The notes beneath the pieces were generated by a model. That model worked only from the letters and a program-made list of their open reading frames with translations. It was not told where the DNA came from and ran no database searches. From assembly GCF_016863315.1 (NCBI RefSeq), contig NZ_BOOQ01000002.1, positions 1-64,000 on the forward strand: a stretch of DNA of 64,000 nt, read 5' to 3'. The position numbers and the translations under genes were made by a program. The DNA is from Planotetraspora silvatica. Its GTDB lineage: Bacteria; Actinomycetota; Actinomycetes; Streptosporangiales; Streptosporangiaceae. Below are positions 47,289 to 56,694 of this stretch, one piece after another. The first letter of the stretch is position 1. Each line of letters opens with the position of its first letter.

Positions 47289-47771
47289 ATGACCCGAACC
47301 ACTCTGGGGTCGGCGCCGGCCCTCGCGGCGCTCACGATCGTCCTCAGCGCCTGCCTGAGCGCCTGCCAGAGCGCCCCTCACGGCGCCCGGACGGGATCCG
47401 CGTCCTCCACCGCCACGACCGGCTCCTCGGCGGACAGGGCCGTCTACGTGACCGGCGCCGGGCCCGATGACGACGCCTGCACCCGGGTGGTCTCCGCCAT
47501 CGGCTACCTCGAGCTCTCTCTGCTCCCCGCCGGCCAGGAGGACGCCCAGCGCTACGACGGCGACGTGCGCGGCCGCTTCGGCTACGTGCGCGGCACACTC
47601 GCGATGTACGGCCCGCATCTCCCCGCGTCCCTTGCCGGGCCCGCCGCGACCATCGAGGAGGTCGGCACGCCCCTGTCGACGGCCGGTACCGACCCCTCCA
47701 CGCGGCCCGCGCTGCTCCGCGAGTACCGCAAGGCCTCCCGCTCCATCACCTCGGCCTGCCCGAGGCCCTGA
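47289..47771 (+). CDS. Small putative lipoprotein, unknown function
   Basis: 160 residues from ATG 47289 (ATG 47280 is possible). The N-terminus is a lipoprotein signal with two overlapping lipobox Cys (ALTIVLSACLSACQS), followed by a Ser/Thr/Ala-rich linker and a region of about 100 residues with two Cys (DDDACTRVV, ITSACPRP) that could form a disulfide. I do not recognise a family. It lies between the liv terminator and the livK terminator; codon use is typical of the host. Confidence 0.65.
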   Translation: MTRTTLGSAPALAALTIVLSACLSACQSAPHGARTGSASSTATTGSSADRAVYVTGAGPDDDACTRVVSAIGYLELSLLPAGQEDAQRYDGDVRGRFGYVRGTLAMYGPHLPASLAGPAATIEEVGTPLSTAGTDPSTRPALLREYRKASRSITSACPRP

Positions 47772-47897
47772 GACCGCGCCAGGCGCGCGGCGGGCACGGC
47801 GGTGAACGCGCGGCGGTGGACGCACGACGGTCACGGCTGTGGACGCACGACGGGCACGGCTGTGGGCATGCGGCGAAGACGGCGGTGGACATGCGAA

Positions 47898-47927
47898 AAG
47901 GGCCCGGTCCGTCAGGACCGGGCCCTT
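47898..47927 (-). terminator. Terminator of livK
   Basis: A perfect 13-bp stem, AAGGGCCCGGTCC/GGACCGGGCCCTT, with a 4-nt loop. On the minus strand it is followed by TTTTCG, fitting the gene ending at 47967. Confidence 0.9.
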
Positions 47928-47966
47928 CACGTCAGCACTTCGTCTACAGCGCTGCCATCACCGATG

Positions 47967-49256
47967 TCAGCCGTCGATCTTGCCGGTGTTGAAGGCGATG
48001 TTCTTGTTGGTGTTGTCCGCGCCGTACTGGTAGACGCCGATGGTGGCCTCTGCCGGGTCACCGGCGGCGTTGAACTCGATCGGGCCCGAGACACCGTCGT
48101 AGTCGATGTCCTTGCCGGCCGCGAGCAGGTCGGCGCAGGACTTGTAGTCCTTGCACTTCTCGCCGCCGCTGGAGACCTCGGTCAGCTTCGCCGCGATGTC
48201 GGCGCCCGCGTCGCTCTTGGCCGCGGTCGCCGCGAGAGCGGTGAGGATCGTGGCGTCGTAGGACTCGGGACCGTAGTTGAAGTCCTTCAGGCTCGGGTCG
48301 GCCGTCTTGAGCTTCGCCTTGAAGTCGTCGGAGACCTCGGCGCCGGGCTGCGTGCCCTTCGCGCCGTCCAGCGTGCCCTTGGGGAAGCCGTCCTTGCCGG
48401 TGCCGTAGTTGGACAGGTTGCCGTCGACGAAGTACCACTTCACCTTGTCGGCGGTCAGGCCCTGCTTGACCAGCTCAGGCACGATCTTCTTCGTCTCGTC
48501 GAAGCCGATCAGCGCGATGGCCTTGGGGTTGGCTTCCTTGATCTTCGCGACGTCCGCGGAGAAGTCGGCCGCCTTCGGGTCGTAGATGACCTTCGAGACG
48601 ACCTGGCCGCCGCCGCCCTCGACCGCCTTCTGAACGTTGTCCGCCAGGCCGGTGCCGTACGCGTCCTGGAGGGCGAGGATGCCCACGCTGTCGCTGCCGT
48701 CGGCGAGGATGAGGTCGCCGAGCACGCGGCCCTGGAGAACGTCCGGCGGCGCCGTACGGAAGTACAGGCCCTTGTCGTTATACGTCGTGAACTCGTCAGA
48801 GGTGTTGGCGGGCGAGATCTGCACCACGCCGGCGCCCGTGATCTTGTCGATGACCGACAGCGAAACAGAAGAGGACGCCGCACCGATGATGGTGTCGGCC
48901 TTCTGCTGGATCAGCTTGTCAACCGACTGCGAGGCAATGTTGGTCGAGGTGTCACCCGAGTCGGTGTCGATCTCGACGGCCGGCTTGCCGAGGACGCCGC
49001 CGGCCGCGTTGATCTCCTGAACCGCCAGCTTGACACCCGCGAACTCCGGCGGGCCAAGGAAGGCGAGCGAACCGGTCTGCGGCAGCAGCGTGCCGACGGT
49101 GAGAACGCCGTCGCCCTTGGCAGCGACGGGCGCTGAGGAGGCGGGCGCCGAAGACGTCGGCGCGGCGGTCTCCTCGCCACCGCCACAGGCCGTCAGGGCG
49201 AGGCTGGCGGCCGCGGCGACGGCCAGCACGCGCCCAAGGGGGGCAATGCGGATCAT
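47967..49256 (-). CDS. livK: Branched-chain amino acid substrate-binding lipoprotein LivK
   Basis: 429 residues. Lipoprotein signal (VLAVAAAASLALTACGGGEE, lipobox LTAC), Ala/Ser/Pro linker, then a type I periplasmic-binding fold (LTVGTLLPQTGSLAFLGPPEFAGVKLAVQEINAAGG, GAASSSVSLSVIDKITGAGVVQISPANTS, FNYGPESYDATILTALAA). It should deliver branched-chain amino acids to LivHMGF, encoded convergently upstream. GAAGGAG precedes ATG 49256. It has its own promoter region (49257-49528) and terminator, so its expression can exceed that of the membrane parts. Confidence 0.92.
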   Translation of the reverse strand: MIRIAPLGRVLAVAAAASLALTACGGGEETAAPTSSAPASSAPVAAKGDGVLTVGTLLPQTGSLAFLGPPEFAGVKLAVQEINAAGGVLGKPAVEIDTDSGDTSTNIASQSVDKLIQQKADTIIGAASSSVSLSVIDKITGAGVVQISPANTSDEFTTYNDKGLYFRTAPPDVLQGRVLGDLILADGSDSVGILALQDAYGTGLADNVQKAVEGGGGQVVSKVIYDPKAADFSADVAKIKEANPKAIALIGFDETKKIVPELVKQGLTADKVKWYFVDGNLSNYGTGKDGFPKGTLDGAKGTQPGAEVSDDFKAKLKTADPSLKDFNYGPESYDATILTALAATAAKSDAGADIAAKLTEVSSGGEKCKDYKSCADLLAAGKDIDYDGVSGPIEFNAAGDPAEATIGVYQYGADNTNKNIAFNTGKIDG

Positions 49257-49528
49257 GAAGCATCTCCTTCATCCAGGCCGGGAAACGGCAGCATCGCCGA
49301 CCGGTCCCGATCGAATGGTGGAAACGTACATACCGCAAGGGACCTCCGACCAGGCATGCGTCAGAACTGTCCACACTTGGTTGCGGAGTCGTAATAACTC
49401 CTCAACTTATGAGGGGAACCTTTCTGACCAGGAGCCCGGTGTGCGCTCTCTCCGCACATTTCGCCACAGGCGTCACAACCGGCACACGGATACCACTGAG
49501 CACTGATATTCACTCCGCCATAAAGGCG

Positions 49529-50125
49529 TCACGCGGACGGTCCGGCTTCTCCGGCGCCGTCGTCGACGACGGCCTGGGCCACCTGGCGCATGCTCAGCCG
49601 CCGGTCCATCGACGCCTTCTGGATCCACCGGAACGCCTGCGGCTCGGTCCATCCGTGCCGGGTCATGAGCAGGCCTTTCGCCCGCTCCACCAATTTCCTG
49701 GTCTCCAGTCGCTCGGAAAGGGTGGAGACCTCTTTCTCCAGCGCCGAGATCTCCTCGTGGCGGCTGACCGCCATTTCGATCGCCGGAACCAGGTCGCCCT
49801 TGGTGAACGGCTTGACCAGATAGGCCATGGCCCCCGCGTCCCTGGCGCGCTCGACCAGATCGCGCTGCGAGAACGCGGTCAGGATGAGACAGGGCGCGAT
49901 CCGCTCGGACACGATCCGCTCAGCGGCCGAGATCCCGTCGAGGACCGGCATCTTCACGTCGAGGATCACCAGGTCGGGCCGCAACTCCATGGCCAGCTTG
50001 ACCGCGGTCTCGCCGTCGCCCGCCTCCCCCACGACGGCGTAGCCGTCCTCTTCGAGCATCTCCTTGAGGTCGAGACGGATCAGTGCCTCGTCTTCCGCGA
50101 TCACCACTCGCCGCTGCGTACTCAC
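49529..50125 (-). CDS. ANTAR-domain response regulator (PdtaR-like)
   Basis: 198 residues: a receiver domain (RVVIAEDEALIRLDLKEMLEEDGY, phospho-Asp in PDLVILDVKMPVLDG, Thr in CLILTAFSQ, Lys in AYLVKPFTKGD) followed by a coiled linker and an RNA-binding ANTAR domain (ERLETRKLVERAKGLLMTRHGWTEPQAFRWIQKASMDRRLSMRQVAQAVVDD). ANTAR proteins act by antitermination on paired-hairpin RNA. This orthologue, near pyk and the liv genes, is conserved across actinobacteria (PdtaR in mycobacteria). GTG 50125 or TTG 50131 may be the start. No partner kinase gene is adjacent. Confidence 0.92.
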   Translation of the reverse strand: MSTQRRVVIAEDEALIRLDLKEMLEEDGYAVVGEAGDGETAVKLAMELRPDLVILDVKMPVLDGISAAERIVSERIAPCLILTAFSQRDLVERARDAGAMAYLVKPFTKGDLVPAIEMAVSRHEEISALEKEVSTLSERLETRKLVERAKGLLMTRHGWTEPQAFRWIQKASMDRRLSMRQVAQAVVDDGAGEAGPSA

Positions 50126-50245
50126 GCACAAGAGGTTACCGACGTCCGCTACATTAGGACCACGCCAGGGGCCACGCGGTCGATCATCTCTCCGCTAAGC
50201 TCTATGACGACGGGTTCGGACAAGTCAACGTATGTCCGGATTGAA

Positions 50246-50320
50246 GCCCCGGTACCCCAATTGGCATGAGGGAGCGGATTCAAAACCCGTACAGTGTGGG
50301 TTCGAGTCCCACCCGGGGCA
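50246..50320 (+). tRNA. tRNA-Leu(CAA)-like, short variable loop
   Basis: 75 nt. Acceptor GCCCCGG/CCGGGGC is perfect, the T-arm GTGGG-TTCGAGT-CCCAC is perfect, the D-loop contains GG, and the D-stem is CCC/GGG. The anticodon loop TTCAAAA (50279-50285) gives anticodon CAA (leucine, UUG codon). Odd points: the variable region is only 5 nt (ACAGT), whereas leucine tRNAs normally have a long arm; position 10 is C rather than G; the last anticodon-stem pair is A-C. CCA is not encoded. The body is class I, so amino-acid identity is uncertain. Confidence 0.75.
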
Positions 50321-50430
50321 CTTGCAGTAATCGTAAAAAATCATCTCCGAAATCTCACCGGCGGACGCCGTCATCGACGCACGTGACCCGGTCGACGCGA
50401 CTTCGGGCTCTCCCCTGCTTCCGGCACCGA

Positions 50431-51600
50431 TCAGGTGTCCGGCAGGAGCCGTACGGCGTCGAGGGCGAGGGACAATTCCACGGCGTCGCGCGGCCGCGAC
50501 GGCGAGCGCCCGGTCATCTGCTCGATCCTGCGCACCCGGTTGAAGACGGTGTTCCGATGGCAGTACAGCTCGCTCGCCACCCGCACCGCCGAGCCCTCGC
50601 ACCGGAGCCAGGCCTCCAGAGTGGCCAGGAGCACCCCGCGTTCCGGTGAGGACAACACCGGCCCGAGCACACCGCTCGCCAGGTGCCTGGCCAGCTCAGG
50701 CTGGCAGACCACCAGCGCGGCGGGCAGCCGCCGGTCGAGCCTGGCGATCTCCGGTCGGGCGCCGGTACACGTCCGCATGGCGAGCTCGGCCATCCGCCGG
50801 GCGTTGCCGAGCTCCGCGAGCCCCTCGACGACGGGGCTGATGCCGGCGATCCCGCACACGATGGGCCTGATGGCCTCGACGAGGTCGTCCAGCGACCGGT
50901 CGCCCATGAACACCACGGCCATCTCGTAGTCGGTCCGCATGCGCCACAGGAACAGCAGGCCGCCGATGATCTCGGGCCGGTGGACCCGCTCGGGGAGCCG
51001 CGTTGTGACGACCGCATAGCGGCCGTGTTCCGGGAGCTCCAGGGCGGCCGCCGCGACCTGTCCGACGGCCGCGTCCGCCCGGCCTTCGAGCAGGGCGTCC
51101 AGCATCGCGTGCACCCGCTCGTTCCCCCGGCCGAGCAGCTCGTTCTCCCGGCGGCGGTACGCGTCGGCCGCCGCCACGGCCTGCCGGTCGATGGCGTGCC
51201 ACACGTGAGTGGCGCTGCGCAGCAGTGCGGGCAGCTTCTCCGGGTTCCGGTCGCCGACGATGTCGATGAAGCCGTTCCACGTGACCTGGGCGGCCAGCCG
51301 GTAGCTGCGCATGAGCGAGTCGAGCGGCAGCCCGTGCTCGGCCCGCCTGCGCCCCACCGTCTGCGCGTACTCGACGTCCCGTCGTTCGTGCCGCGGCTGG
51401 AGGATGGCGGTGATGCCGATGCGCAGCCCCTCGTACGTGCTCTTCCAGTGGTCCTCGATGGGGATGTTGATCCGGTAGGCCTCGTCGTTCTCCCTGCCGC
51501 GTTTCACGAGCTCGTCGGTGAGCTCGGGGATCCGTTCCAGCAAAAAGGCGGCGGAGGTCCTCAGCAGTTCCCGGATCTCGGATTCCGTCCTGGACCTCAT
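50431..51600 (-). CDS. PucR-type helix-turn-helix regulator
   Basis: 389 residues from ATG 51600. The C-terminus has the PucR/CdaR-type helix-turn-helix ([42 protein letters not shown]). The middle resembles the GGDEF-like domain of this family, and the N-terminal 160 residues are helical ([31 protein letters not shown]), as in the RsbRD/PucR-like sensors. Such regulators usually control the neighbouring catabolic or uptake genes. It is divergent from the second liv-type operon, with two palindromes between them, so it probably activates it in response to the transported compound. The frame continues upstream without homology. Confidence 0.87.
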   Translation of the reverse strand: MRSRTESEIRELLRTSAAFLLERIPELTDELVKRGRENDEAYRINIPIEDHWKSTYEGLRIGITAILQPRHERRDVEYAQTVGRRRAEHGLPLDSLMRSYRLAAQVTWNGFIDIVGDRNPEKLPALLRSATHVWHAIDRQAVAAADAYRRRENELLGRGNERVHAMLDALLEGRADAAVGQVAAAALELPEHGRYAVVTTRLPERVHRPEIIGGLLFLWRMRTDYEMAVVFMGDRSLDDLVEAIRPIVCGIAGISPVVEGLAELGNARRMAELAMRTCTGARPEIARLDRRLPAALVVCQPELARHLASGVLGPVLSSPERGVLLATLEAWLRCEGSAVRVASELYCHRNTVFNRVRRIEQMTGRSPSRPRDAVELSLALDAVRLLPDT

Positions 51601-51664
51601 GCGTCCGAATGTGCCAGCACTTCGGGTCTGGAACAAGGTTCGGTTCTCGTTTCGTGACCGTGGA

Positions 51665-51696
51665 TTGTGCTGTCGCACAAGTCGTGTGTCAACGAC
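51665..51696. promoter_or_regulatory. Palindromes between PucR-type regulator and second ABC operon
   Basis: TTGTGC-TGTC-GCACAA (51665-51680) and GTCGT-GTGTCA-ACGAC (51681-51696) are immediately adjacent and lie in the divergent promoter region; candidate regulator sites. Confidence 0.45.
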
Positions 51697-51787
51697 ATGG
51701 GCTGAGGACCCGACTTGCCGGGCAGATCTGGACGCGGCTCGACGCGATGGGTTGTCTGTGCCTTCATCGGAGTCACAGGAGGGGTTG

Positions 51788-52618
51788 ATGGCTGGTGAGG
51801 CAGGCCTGGAGATCACGGATCTGGCGGTGCACTACGGCCCCGTACGCGCGTTGAGAGGAATCCGCGTCACCGTTCCGCGCGGTGCGGTGGTGGCGGTCCT
51901 CGGTGCGAACGGCGCGGGCAAGACGACGCTCCTTCGCGCCGTGTCGGGCACTCTGCGGTTCCACCGGGGCGGGGTCACCTCCGGCACGGTGTCCTTCGGC
52001 GGCTCACGGCTGAACGGGTCGCCGGCGACCGCCGTCGCGCGTGGCGTGGTCCAGGTGCCGGAGGGCCGCCGCGTCTTCGCCCGGATGACCGTGGCCGAGA
52101 ATCTGCGGGCCGGCGCGCTGGGCGTCCGCGATCGCGGGAAGGCGGGCGAGGCGCGTGACCGGGTCCACTCCCTCTTCCCGATCCTCGCGGAACGGGCGCA
52201 CCAGAGGGCGGGCCTGTTGTCGGGCGGCGAGCAGCAGATGCTCTCGATCGGACGGGCCCTGATGGCGAACCCGTCGATGTTGCTGCTCGACGAGCCCACT
52301 CTCGGCCTCGCTCCGATGATGGCGGCCCGCATCGCGGCCACGATCAGAGAGATCAACGCGCAGGGCACCTCCGTGCTGCTGGTGGAGCAGAACGCGGCGA
52401 TGGCCCTGGGGCTGGCGTCCCACGCGTACGTGCTGGAGGTGGGCGAGGTCGCCCTGTCGGGCCCGGCGGCGGAGCTGGCCGCCAGCGACGAGGTACGGCG
52501 CCGGTATCTGGGCGTCGGCACGCCCGAGACAGACCGACCGGTTGGTATCGACGCGGAGGACCTCCCGCCGGGGGAGCCGCCGCGACCGGTCCGGACGTTG
52601 TCGAGGTGGACGGCGTGA
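51788..52618 (+). CDS. LivF-type ABC transporter ATPase (second system)
   Basis: 276 residues from ATG 51788 (AGGAGGGG upstream). Walker [17 protein letters not shown], signature [15 protein letters not shown], Walker [22 protein letters not shown]-type H-loop ([12 protein letters not shown]). Belongs to the hydrophobic amino acid uptake family; the specific substrate is unknown. First gene of an F-G-H-M-K operon under a divergent PucR-type regulator. A Pro-rich tail overlaps the next gene by 13 bp. Confidence 0.9.
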   Translation: MAGEAGLEITDLAVHYGPVRALRGIRVTVPRGAVVAVLGANGAGKTTLLRAVSGTLRFHRGGVTSGTVSFGGSRLNGSPATAVARGVVQVPEGRRVFARMTVAENLRAGALGVRDRGKAGEARDRVHSLFPILAERAHQRAGLLSGGEQQMLSIGRALMANPSMLLLDEPTLGLAPMMAARIAATIREINAQGTSVLLVEQNAAMALGLASHAYVLEVGEVALSGPAAELAASDEVRRRYLGVGTPETDRPVGIDAEDLPPGEPPRPVRTLSRWTA

Positions 52619-53394
52619 TCCCGGAACTCGTGGTCAGCGACGTCACGGTCAGGTTCGCCGGCCTCGTCGCGCTCGACGCCGTGAGCTTCACGGTCAGGCC
52701 CGGCAGCACGCACGCGCTCATCGGGCCGAACGGCGCGGGCAAGTCGACGTGCTTCAACGTGCTGTCCGGCGTGTACCGGGCGACGTCGGGCAGCGTGCGG
52801 TTCGGCGACGCCGAGCTGACGGCGTCGCGGCCGCACCAGGTGGCGGCGCTCGGAGTGGCGCGCACGTTCCAGAACATCGCCTTGTCCCCTCGGCTCACGG
52901 TGCGGGACAACCTCATGCTCGGCCGCCACCGGCTGACCACGAGCGGCTTCGTCTCCGCCGGGCTGCGGCTGCCCTCGGCGCGGCGGGAGGCCGTACGGCA
53001 CGGCGCGCGGGTGGAGGAGATCGCCGCGTTCGTCGGCGTCGCCGACGCGCTGCCCACGCCGGTGGGGCTGCTGCCGTACGGGACGCAGAAGCGCGTCGAG
53101 CTCGCCCGGGCGCTGTGCATGGAGCCGCGCCTGCTGCTCCTCGACGAACCGGTCGCCGGCATGAACGGCGAGGAGCGGCGGGAGATGGCCGACCTGATCG
53201 TCTCCGTACGGGAGAGCCTCGGCATCTCGATCCTGCTGGTCGAGCACGACATGGGGATCGTCATGCGGATCGCCGACTCCGTGACCGTCCTCGACTTCGG
53301 CAGGCGCATCGCCGACGGCGAGCCCGACGAGATCCAACGCGATCCCGAGGTGATCCGCGCCTACCTCGGCGACATCGAGGAGAGCGCCTCATGA
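52606..53394 (+). CDS. LivG-type ABC transporter ATPase (second system)
   Basis: 262 residues from GTG 52606. Walker A GPNGAGKSTCFNVLSGV, Q-loop ARTFQNIAL, signature replaced by LPYGTQKRVELARAL, Walker B LLLLDEPVAGMN, H-loop LVEHDMGIVM. The C-loop YGTQ differs from LSGGQ, as in many LivG proteins of this branch. Partner of the preceding ATPase; ATGA overlap with the permease gene. Confidence 0.9.
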   Translation: MDGVIPELVVSDVTVRFAGLVALDAVSFTVRPGSTHALIGPNGAGKSTCFNVLSGVYRATSGSVRFGDAELTASRPHQVAALGVARTFQNIALSPRLTVRDNLMLGRHRLTTSGFVSAGLRLPSARREAVRHGARVEEIAAFVGVADALPTPVGLLPYGTQKRVELARALCMEPRLLLLDEPVAGMNGEERREMADLIVSVRESLGISILLVEHDMGIVMRIADSVTVLDFGRRIADGEPDEIQRDPEVIRAYLGDIEESAS

Positions 53395-54281
53395 CCACCT
53401 TCCTGGAGCTTCTCGTCAACGGGATCTCCGTCGGAGCCGTGTACGCGCTGATCGCGCTCGGGTTCGTCGTCATCTTCAAGGCGACCGAGGTGGTGAACTT
53501 CACGCACGCCTCGTTGCTGCTCGCGGGCGGGTTCCTGGTCGCGAAGCTGCATCCGGCGCTCGGCTTCTGGCTCGCCCTGGCGGCCGGGGTCGCGGGCGCC
53601 GCGCTGGTCGGGGCGCTCATCGAGTTCCTGATCATCAGACGGGCGCGCGTCGGATCGCACGGCGTGCTGGCGATCGTGACGATCGGCGTGGACATCCTGC
53701 TGACGACCGAGCTCACCCGGGAGATCGGAACCGACGTCCTCGCCCTTGGCGATCCGTGGCGGGACCAGGTCCTGCACCTGGGCCCGATCACGATCGCCGA
53801 GACCCGCATCGTCGCCCTGGGTGTCGCCGCAGCGCTGATCACGGCGTTCCTGCTCGCGTTCAAGTTCACGGGGTGGGGCGTGGCCATGCGGGCCACCGCG
53901 GAGGACGCGGAGACCGCCGCCCTGATGGGCGTACGGCTCGGCCGGGTCTCGCTCAGCGCCTGGGCCGTGGCGGGTGCGCTGGCCGCGATCGCGGCCCTGT
54001 TCCTGTGCGTCTTCCCCACGCCGGGTCTGGACCGCAGCACGACGGCCGCCGCCATGAAGGCCTTCCCCGCGGCGATCCTCGGCGGGCTGGACTCGACGAC
54101 CGGCGCGCTGGCCGGCGGGCTGATCGTCGGGGTGACCGAGGCGCTGATGAGCGGATACCAGAGTCAGCTGGCCTTCCTCGGGCGCGGCATCGGCGATGCC
54201 GCGCCGTTCCTGGTGATGATCGCGATCCTGCTGTTCCGGCCCGCCGGGATCTTCGGCACGAAGGAGTTGGCCCGTGTCTAG
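53391..54281 (+). CDS. LivH-type ABC transporter permease (second system)
   Basis: 296 residues. Permease signature LLVNGISVGAVYALIALGFVVIFKATEVVNFTHASLLLAGGFLVAKL at the N-terminus, coupling segment AMRATAEDAETAALMGVRLGRV, C-terminal FLVMIAILLFRPAGIFGTKE. Standard length, without the N-terminal extracytoplasmic domain seen in the first livH. Overlaps its neighbours at both ends. Confidence 0.91.
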   Translation: MTTFLELLVNGISVGAVYALIALGFVVIFKATEVVNFTHASLLLAGGFLVAKLHPALGFWLALAAGVAGAALVGALIEFLIIRRARVGSHGVLAIVTIGVDILLTTELTREIGTDVLALGDPWRDQVLHLGPITIAETRIVALGVAAALITAFLLAFKFTGWGVAMRATAEDAETAALMGVRLGRVSLSAWAVAGALAAIAALFLCVFPTPGLDRSTTAAAMKAFPAAILGGLDSTTGALAGGLIVGVTEALMSGYQSQLAFLGRGIGDAAPFLVMIAILLFRPAGIFGTKELARV

Positions 54282-55362
54282 GAGATCGAGGTGGATCACG
54301 CTCGGCGCCGTCTGGGGGGTGGTCGTGGTGGCCGCGGTCGTCGCGCCCTTCTACCTGGAGGGCTTCTGGCTCCAGACGGGCCTGTTCGCGATGTCGGCGG
54401 CGGTCGGCGCCATCGGCATCAACCTGCTGACCGGGGCGACCGGGCAGTTGTCGCTCGGCCACGCGTTCTTCCTCGCCGTCGGCGCGTACGCCTACGTGTA
54501 CCTGTCGACCGACGTGGGGCTGCCGACTCCCCTGGCCGCCGTCGTCGCGGTGATCCTCGCGGGCGTCGCGGGCGGGTTGTTCAGCCCGATCGCGGGACGC
54601 CTGAAGGGCGCCTATCTGGGCATCGCCACCCTCGCGCTGATCTTCGGGGGTCAGCACGTGCTCTTCAACGCCGAGCCGCTCACGGGCGGCTACAACGGCC
54701 GCGCGGTGCCTCCGATGGAGCTGTTCGGCTTCGTGTTCGCGGACTCCCCCGGCCTCGTCCTGCTCAACGTGCCCTTCGGGGCGCTGGAACGGTTGTGGTT
54801 CCTCGGCCTCCTGGTGCTCGCCGCCGCGGCGGCGTTCGCGCGAGGCGTGCTGCGCGGCCGTCCCGGCCTCGCCATGAACACCATCAGGGACCACGAGATC
54901 GCGGCGGGGGTGATGGGCGTCCCGGTCGCGCGTTACCGCGCGGGCGTGTTCGTCCTGTCGTCCATGTACGGCGGGCTGGCCGGCGTGCTCGTCGCCCTGG
55001 TCTTCCAGCGGGCGGTGCCGGACTACTTCGGCTTCCTGTTGTCGCTCGACTATCTCGCCATGATCGTGATCGGGGGTCTCGGATCGGTCGCGGGGGCCGT
55101 CATCGGGGCGGTGTTCGTCTCCCTCCTCCCCCAGCTGCTGACGCGTTACAGCGACGCCCTGCCGCTGGTGGCCGAGCCCGGTTCCGGCGGGGTGTCCCCT
55201 GCCGAGGCCGCGCGCATCCTCTACGGCGCCGCCGTCGTGACGGTGGTGCTGTTCCTGCCCGGCGGTCTGCACGGGCTCGCCACGCGGCTCCGCCGCGTCA
55301 TCCCTCGAATCAAGGAGCTCAGATGGCCAAATTCGGCACCCGCGCCCGCATCGCGACGCTAG
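54274..55362 (+). CDS. LivM-type ABC transporter permease (second system)
   Basis: 362 residues from GTG 54274. LivM features: LLTGATGQLSLGHAFFLAVGAYAYVYL, NTIRDHEIAAGVMGVPVARYRAGVFVLSSMYGGLAG, YLAMIVIGGLGSVAGAVIGAVFVSLLPQLL. The C-terminus ends in basic residues and overlaps the start of the binding-protein gene by 40 bp, an unusually long same-strand overlap. Confidence 0.91.
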   Translation: MSRRSRWITLGAVWGVVVVAAVVAPFYLEGFWLQTGLFAMSAAVGAIGINLLTGATGQLSLGHAFFLAVGAYAYVYLSTDVGLPTPLAAVVAVILAGVAGGLFSPIAGRLKGAYLGIATLALIFGGQHVLFNAEPLTGGYNGRAVPPMELFGFVFADSPGLVLLNVPFGALERLWFLGLLVLAAAAAFARGVLRGRPGLAMNTIRDHEIAAGVMGVPVARYRAGVFVLSSMYGGLAGVLVALVFQRAVPDYFGFLLSLDYLAMIVIGGLGSVAGAVIGAVFVSLLPQLLTRYSDALPLVAEPGSGGVSPAEAARILYGAAVVTVVLFLPGGLHGLATRLRRVIPRIKELRWPNSAPAPASRR

Positions 55363-56585
55363 CCGTCCTCGCCCTGGCGGCGGCCTCCTGCGCCAGCGAC
55401 AAGGCGGTGGGCGGAGCGCCCGCCACCGGCGGCGACGGCGTGAAGACCGGTCCGGGTGTGACCGCCACGACGATCACCGTGGGCGTGGTCACGGACCTGA
55501 CCGGGCCGTACGCCTCCCTCGGGAAGAGCCTGACCCAGGCGCAGCAGCTGTACTTCGAGCAGGCCAACGCCGCGGGCGGAGCGTGCGGACGCAAGTACGA
55601 GGTCATCGTCCGCGACCACGGCTACGACACGCAGAAGGCGGTCGCCGCCTACACGGAGATCGGGCCGAAGTCCGCGGCGATCCCGCAGTTCATCGGCTCG
55701 CCCATGGTCACGGCGCTCAAGCAGCGCATCGACACCGACAAGCTCCTCACCATCCCGATGGCGTGGGCGACGTCCCTGCTGGGCAGCCGGGCGATCCAGG
55801 TGACCGGCACGACGTACGACATCGACATGATCAACGGTGTGGACTTCCTCACGAAGGAGAAGGGCATCAAGGCCGGCGACAAGCTCGGGCACCTGTACTT
55901 CGAGGGCGACTACGGCGAGAGCGCGCTCAACGGCTCGAAGTACGCCGCGGACAAGCTCGGCCTGGAGATCGTGGAGCAGAAGATCAAGGCCACCGACCAG
56001 GACATGAGCGCGCAGGTCGCCGCGTTCAAGGCGGCGAAGGTCAAGGCCGTGCTCGTCTCGGTCGGGCCGAGGCAGGCCGCGTCGCTCGTCGGTGTCGCGC
56101 TGGCGGGCGGCATGGACGTGCCGTTCGTCGGCAGCAACTCCGCCTACTCGCCGCAACTGCTCGGCACGCCGGCGGCGCCCGCGCTGCTGAAGGACTTCTA
56201 CGTCATGACGGCCGGAGCGCCGGTGAGCGCGCCCATGCCCGCGATGCAGAAGCTGGTCGCCGACTATCAGGCGAAATATCCCGGGCAGACCCTCGACAAC
56301 GCCGTCCCCACCGGCTGGAGCGCCGCCATGATCGTGGATGAGGCGGTCAAGAAGGCCTGCGCCGCCAAGGACCTCAGCCACGAGGGCATCCTGGCCGCGC
56401 ACCGCTCCCAGTCGACCTTCGAAGGCGGCTTCGGCACCCCGATGGACTTCACGTTCTTCGACAAGCCGGCGTCCCGGGCGTCCTACATCCTCAAGCCCGA
56501 CAAGGCCGCGATCGGCGGCTCGGTCGTCCTCAAGGAGGCCGCGGTCTCCGACCTCGCCAAGGACTACCCGGTCCCGGTCGGCTGA
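55323..56585 (+). CDS. Branched-chain-type ABC transporter substrate-binding lipoprotein (second system)
   Basis: 420 residues. Lipoprotein signal IATLAVLALAAASCAS (lipobox AASC), then a type I binding fold (TITVGVVTDLTGPYASLGKSLTQAQQLYFEQANAAGGACGRKYEVIVRDHGYD, GHLYFEGDYGESALNG, VGSNSAYSPQLLGTPAAPALLKDFYV). The AGGACGRKYEV segment is reminiscent of binding proteins for urea/amide or aromatic ligands, but the ligand cannot be assigned. Last gene of the operon, within the coding region of the preceding permease; a perfect hairpin terminator follows. Confidence 0.88.
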   Translation: MAKFGTRARIATLAVLALAAASCASDKAVGGAPATGGDGVKTGPGVTATTITVGVVTDLTGPYASLGKSLTQAQQLYFEQANAAGGACGRKYEVIVRDHGYDTQKAVAAYTEIGPKSAAIPQFIGSPMVTALKQRIDTDKLLTIPMAWATSLLGSRAIQVTGTTYDIDMINGVDFLTKEKGIKAGDKLGHLYFEGDYGESALNGSKYAADKLGLEIVEQKIKATDQDMSAQVAAFKAAKVKAVLVSVGPRQAASLVGVALAGGMDVPFVGSNSAYSPQLLGTPAAPALLKDFYVMTAGAPVSAPMPAMQKLVADYQAKYPGQTLDNAVPTGWSAAMIVDEAVKKACAAKDLSHEGILAAHRSQSTFEGGFGTPMDFTFFDKPASRASYILKPDKAAIGGSVVLKEAAVSDLAKDYPVPVG

Positions 56586-56614
56586 CCGCGGGAATCCGGC
56601 GGATCCGGAAACCG

Positions 56615-56644
56615 GTACGGCTCGCGTGGGGGCGCGAGCCGTAC
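56615..56644. terminator. Terminator between the second liv-type operon and the ABC exporter genes
   Basis: A perfect 12-bp inverted repeat, GTACGGCTCGCG/CGCGAGCCGTAC, with loop TGGGGG, between convergent genes. Confidence 0.85.
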
Positions 56645-56694
56645 GGCGGCTCCCCCGGCCACCCGGCGGGTCAGGCCGGGCAGGCCGAGGCGGG

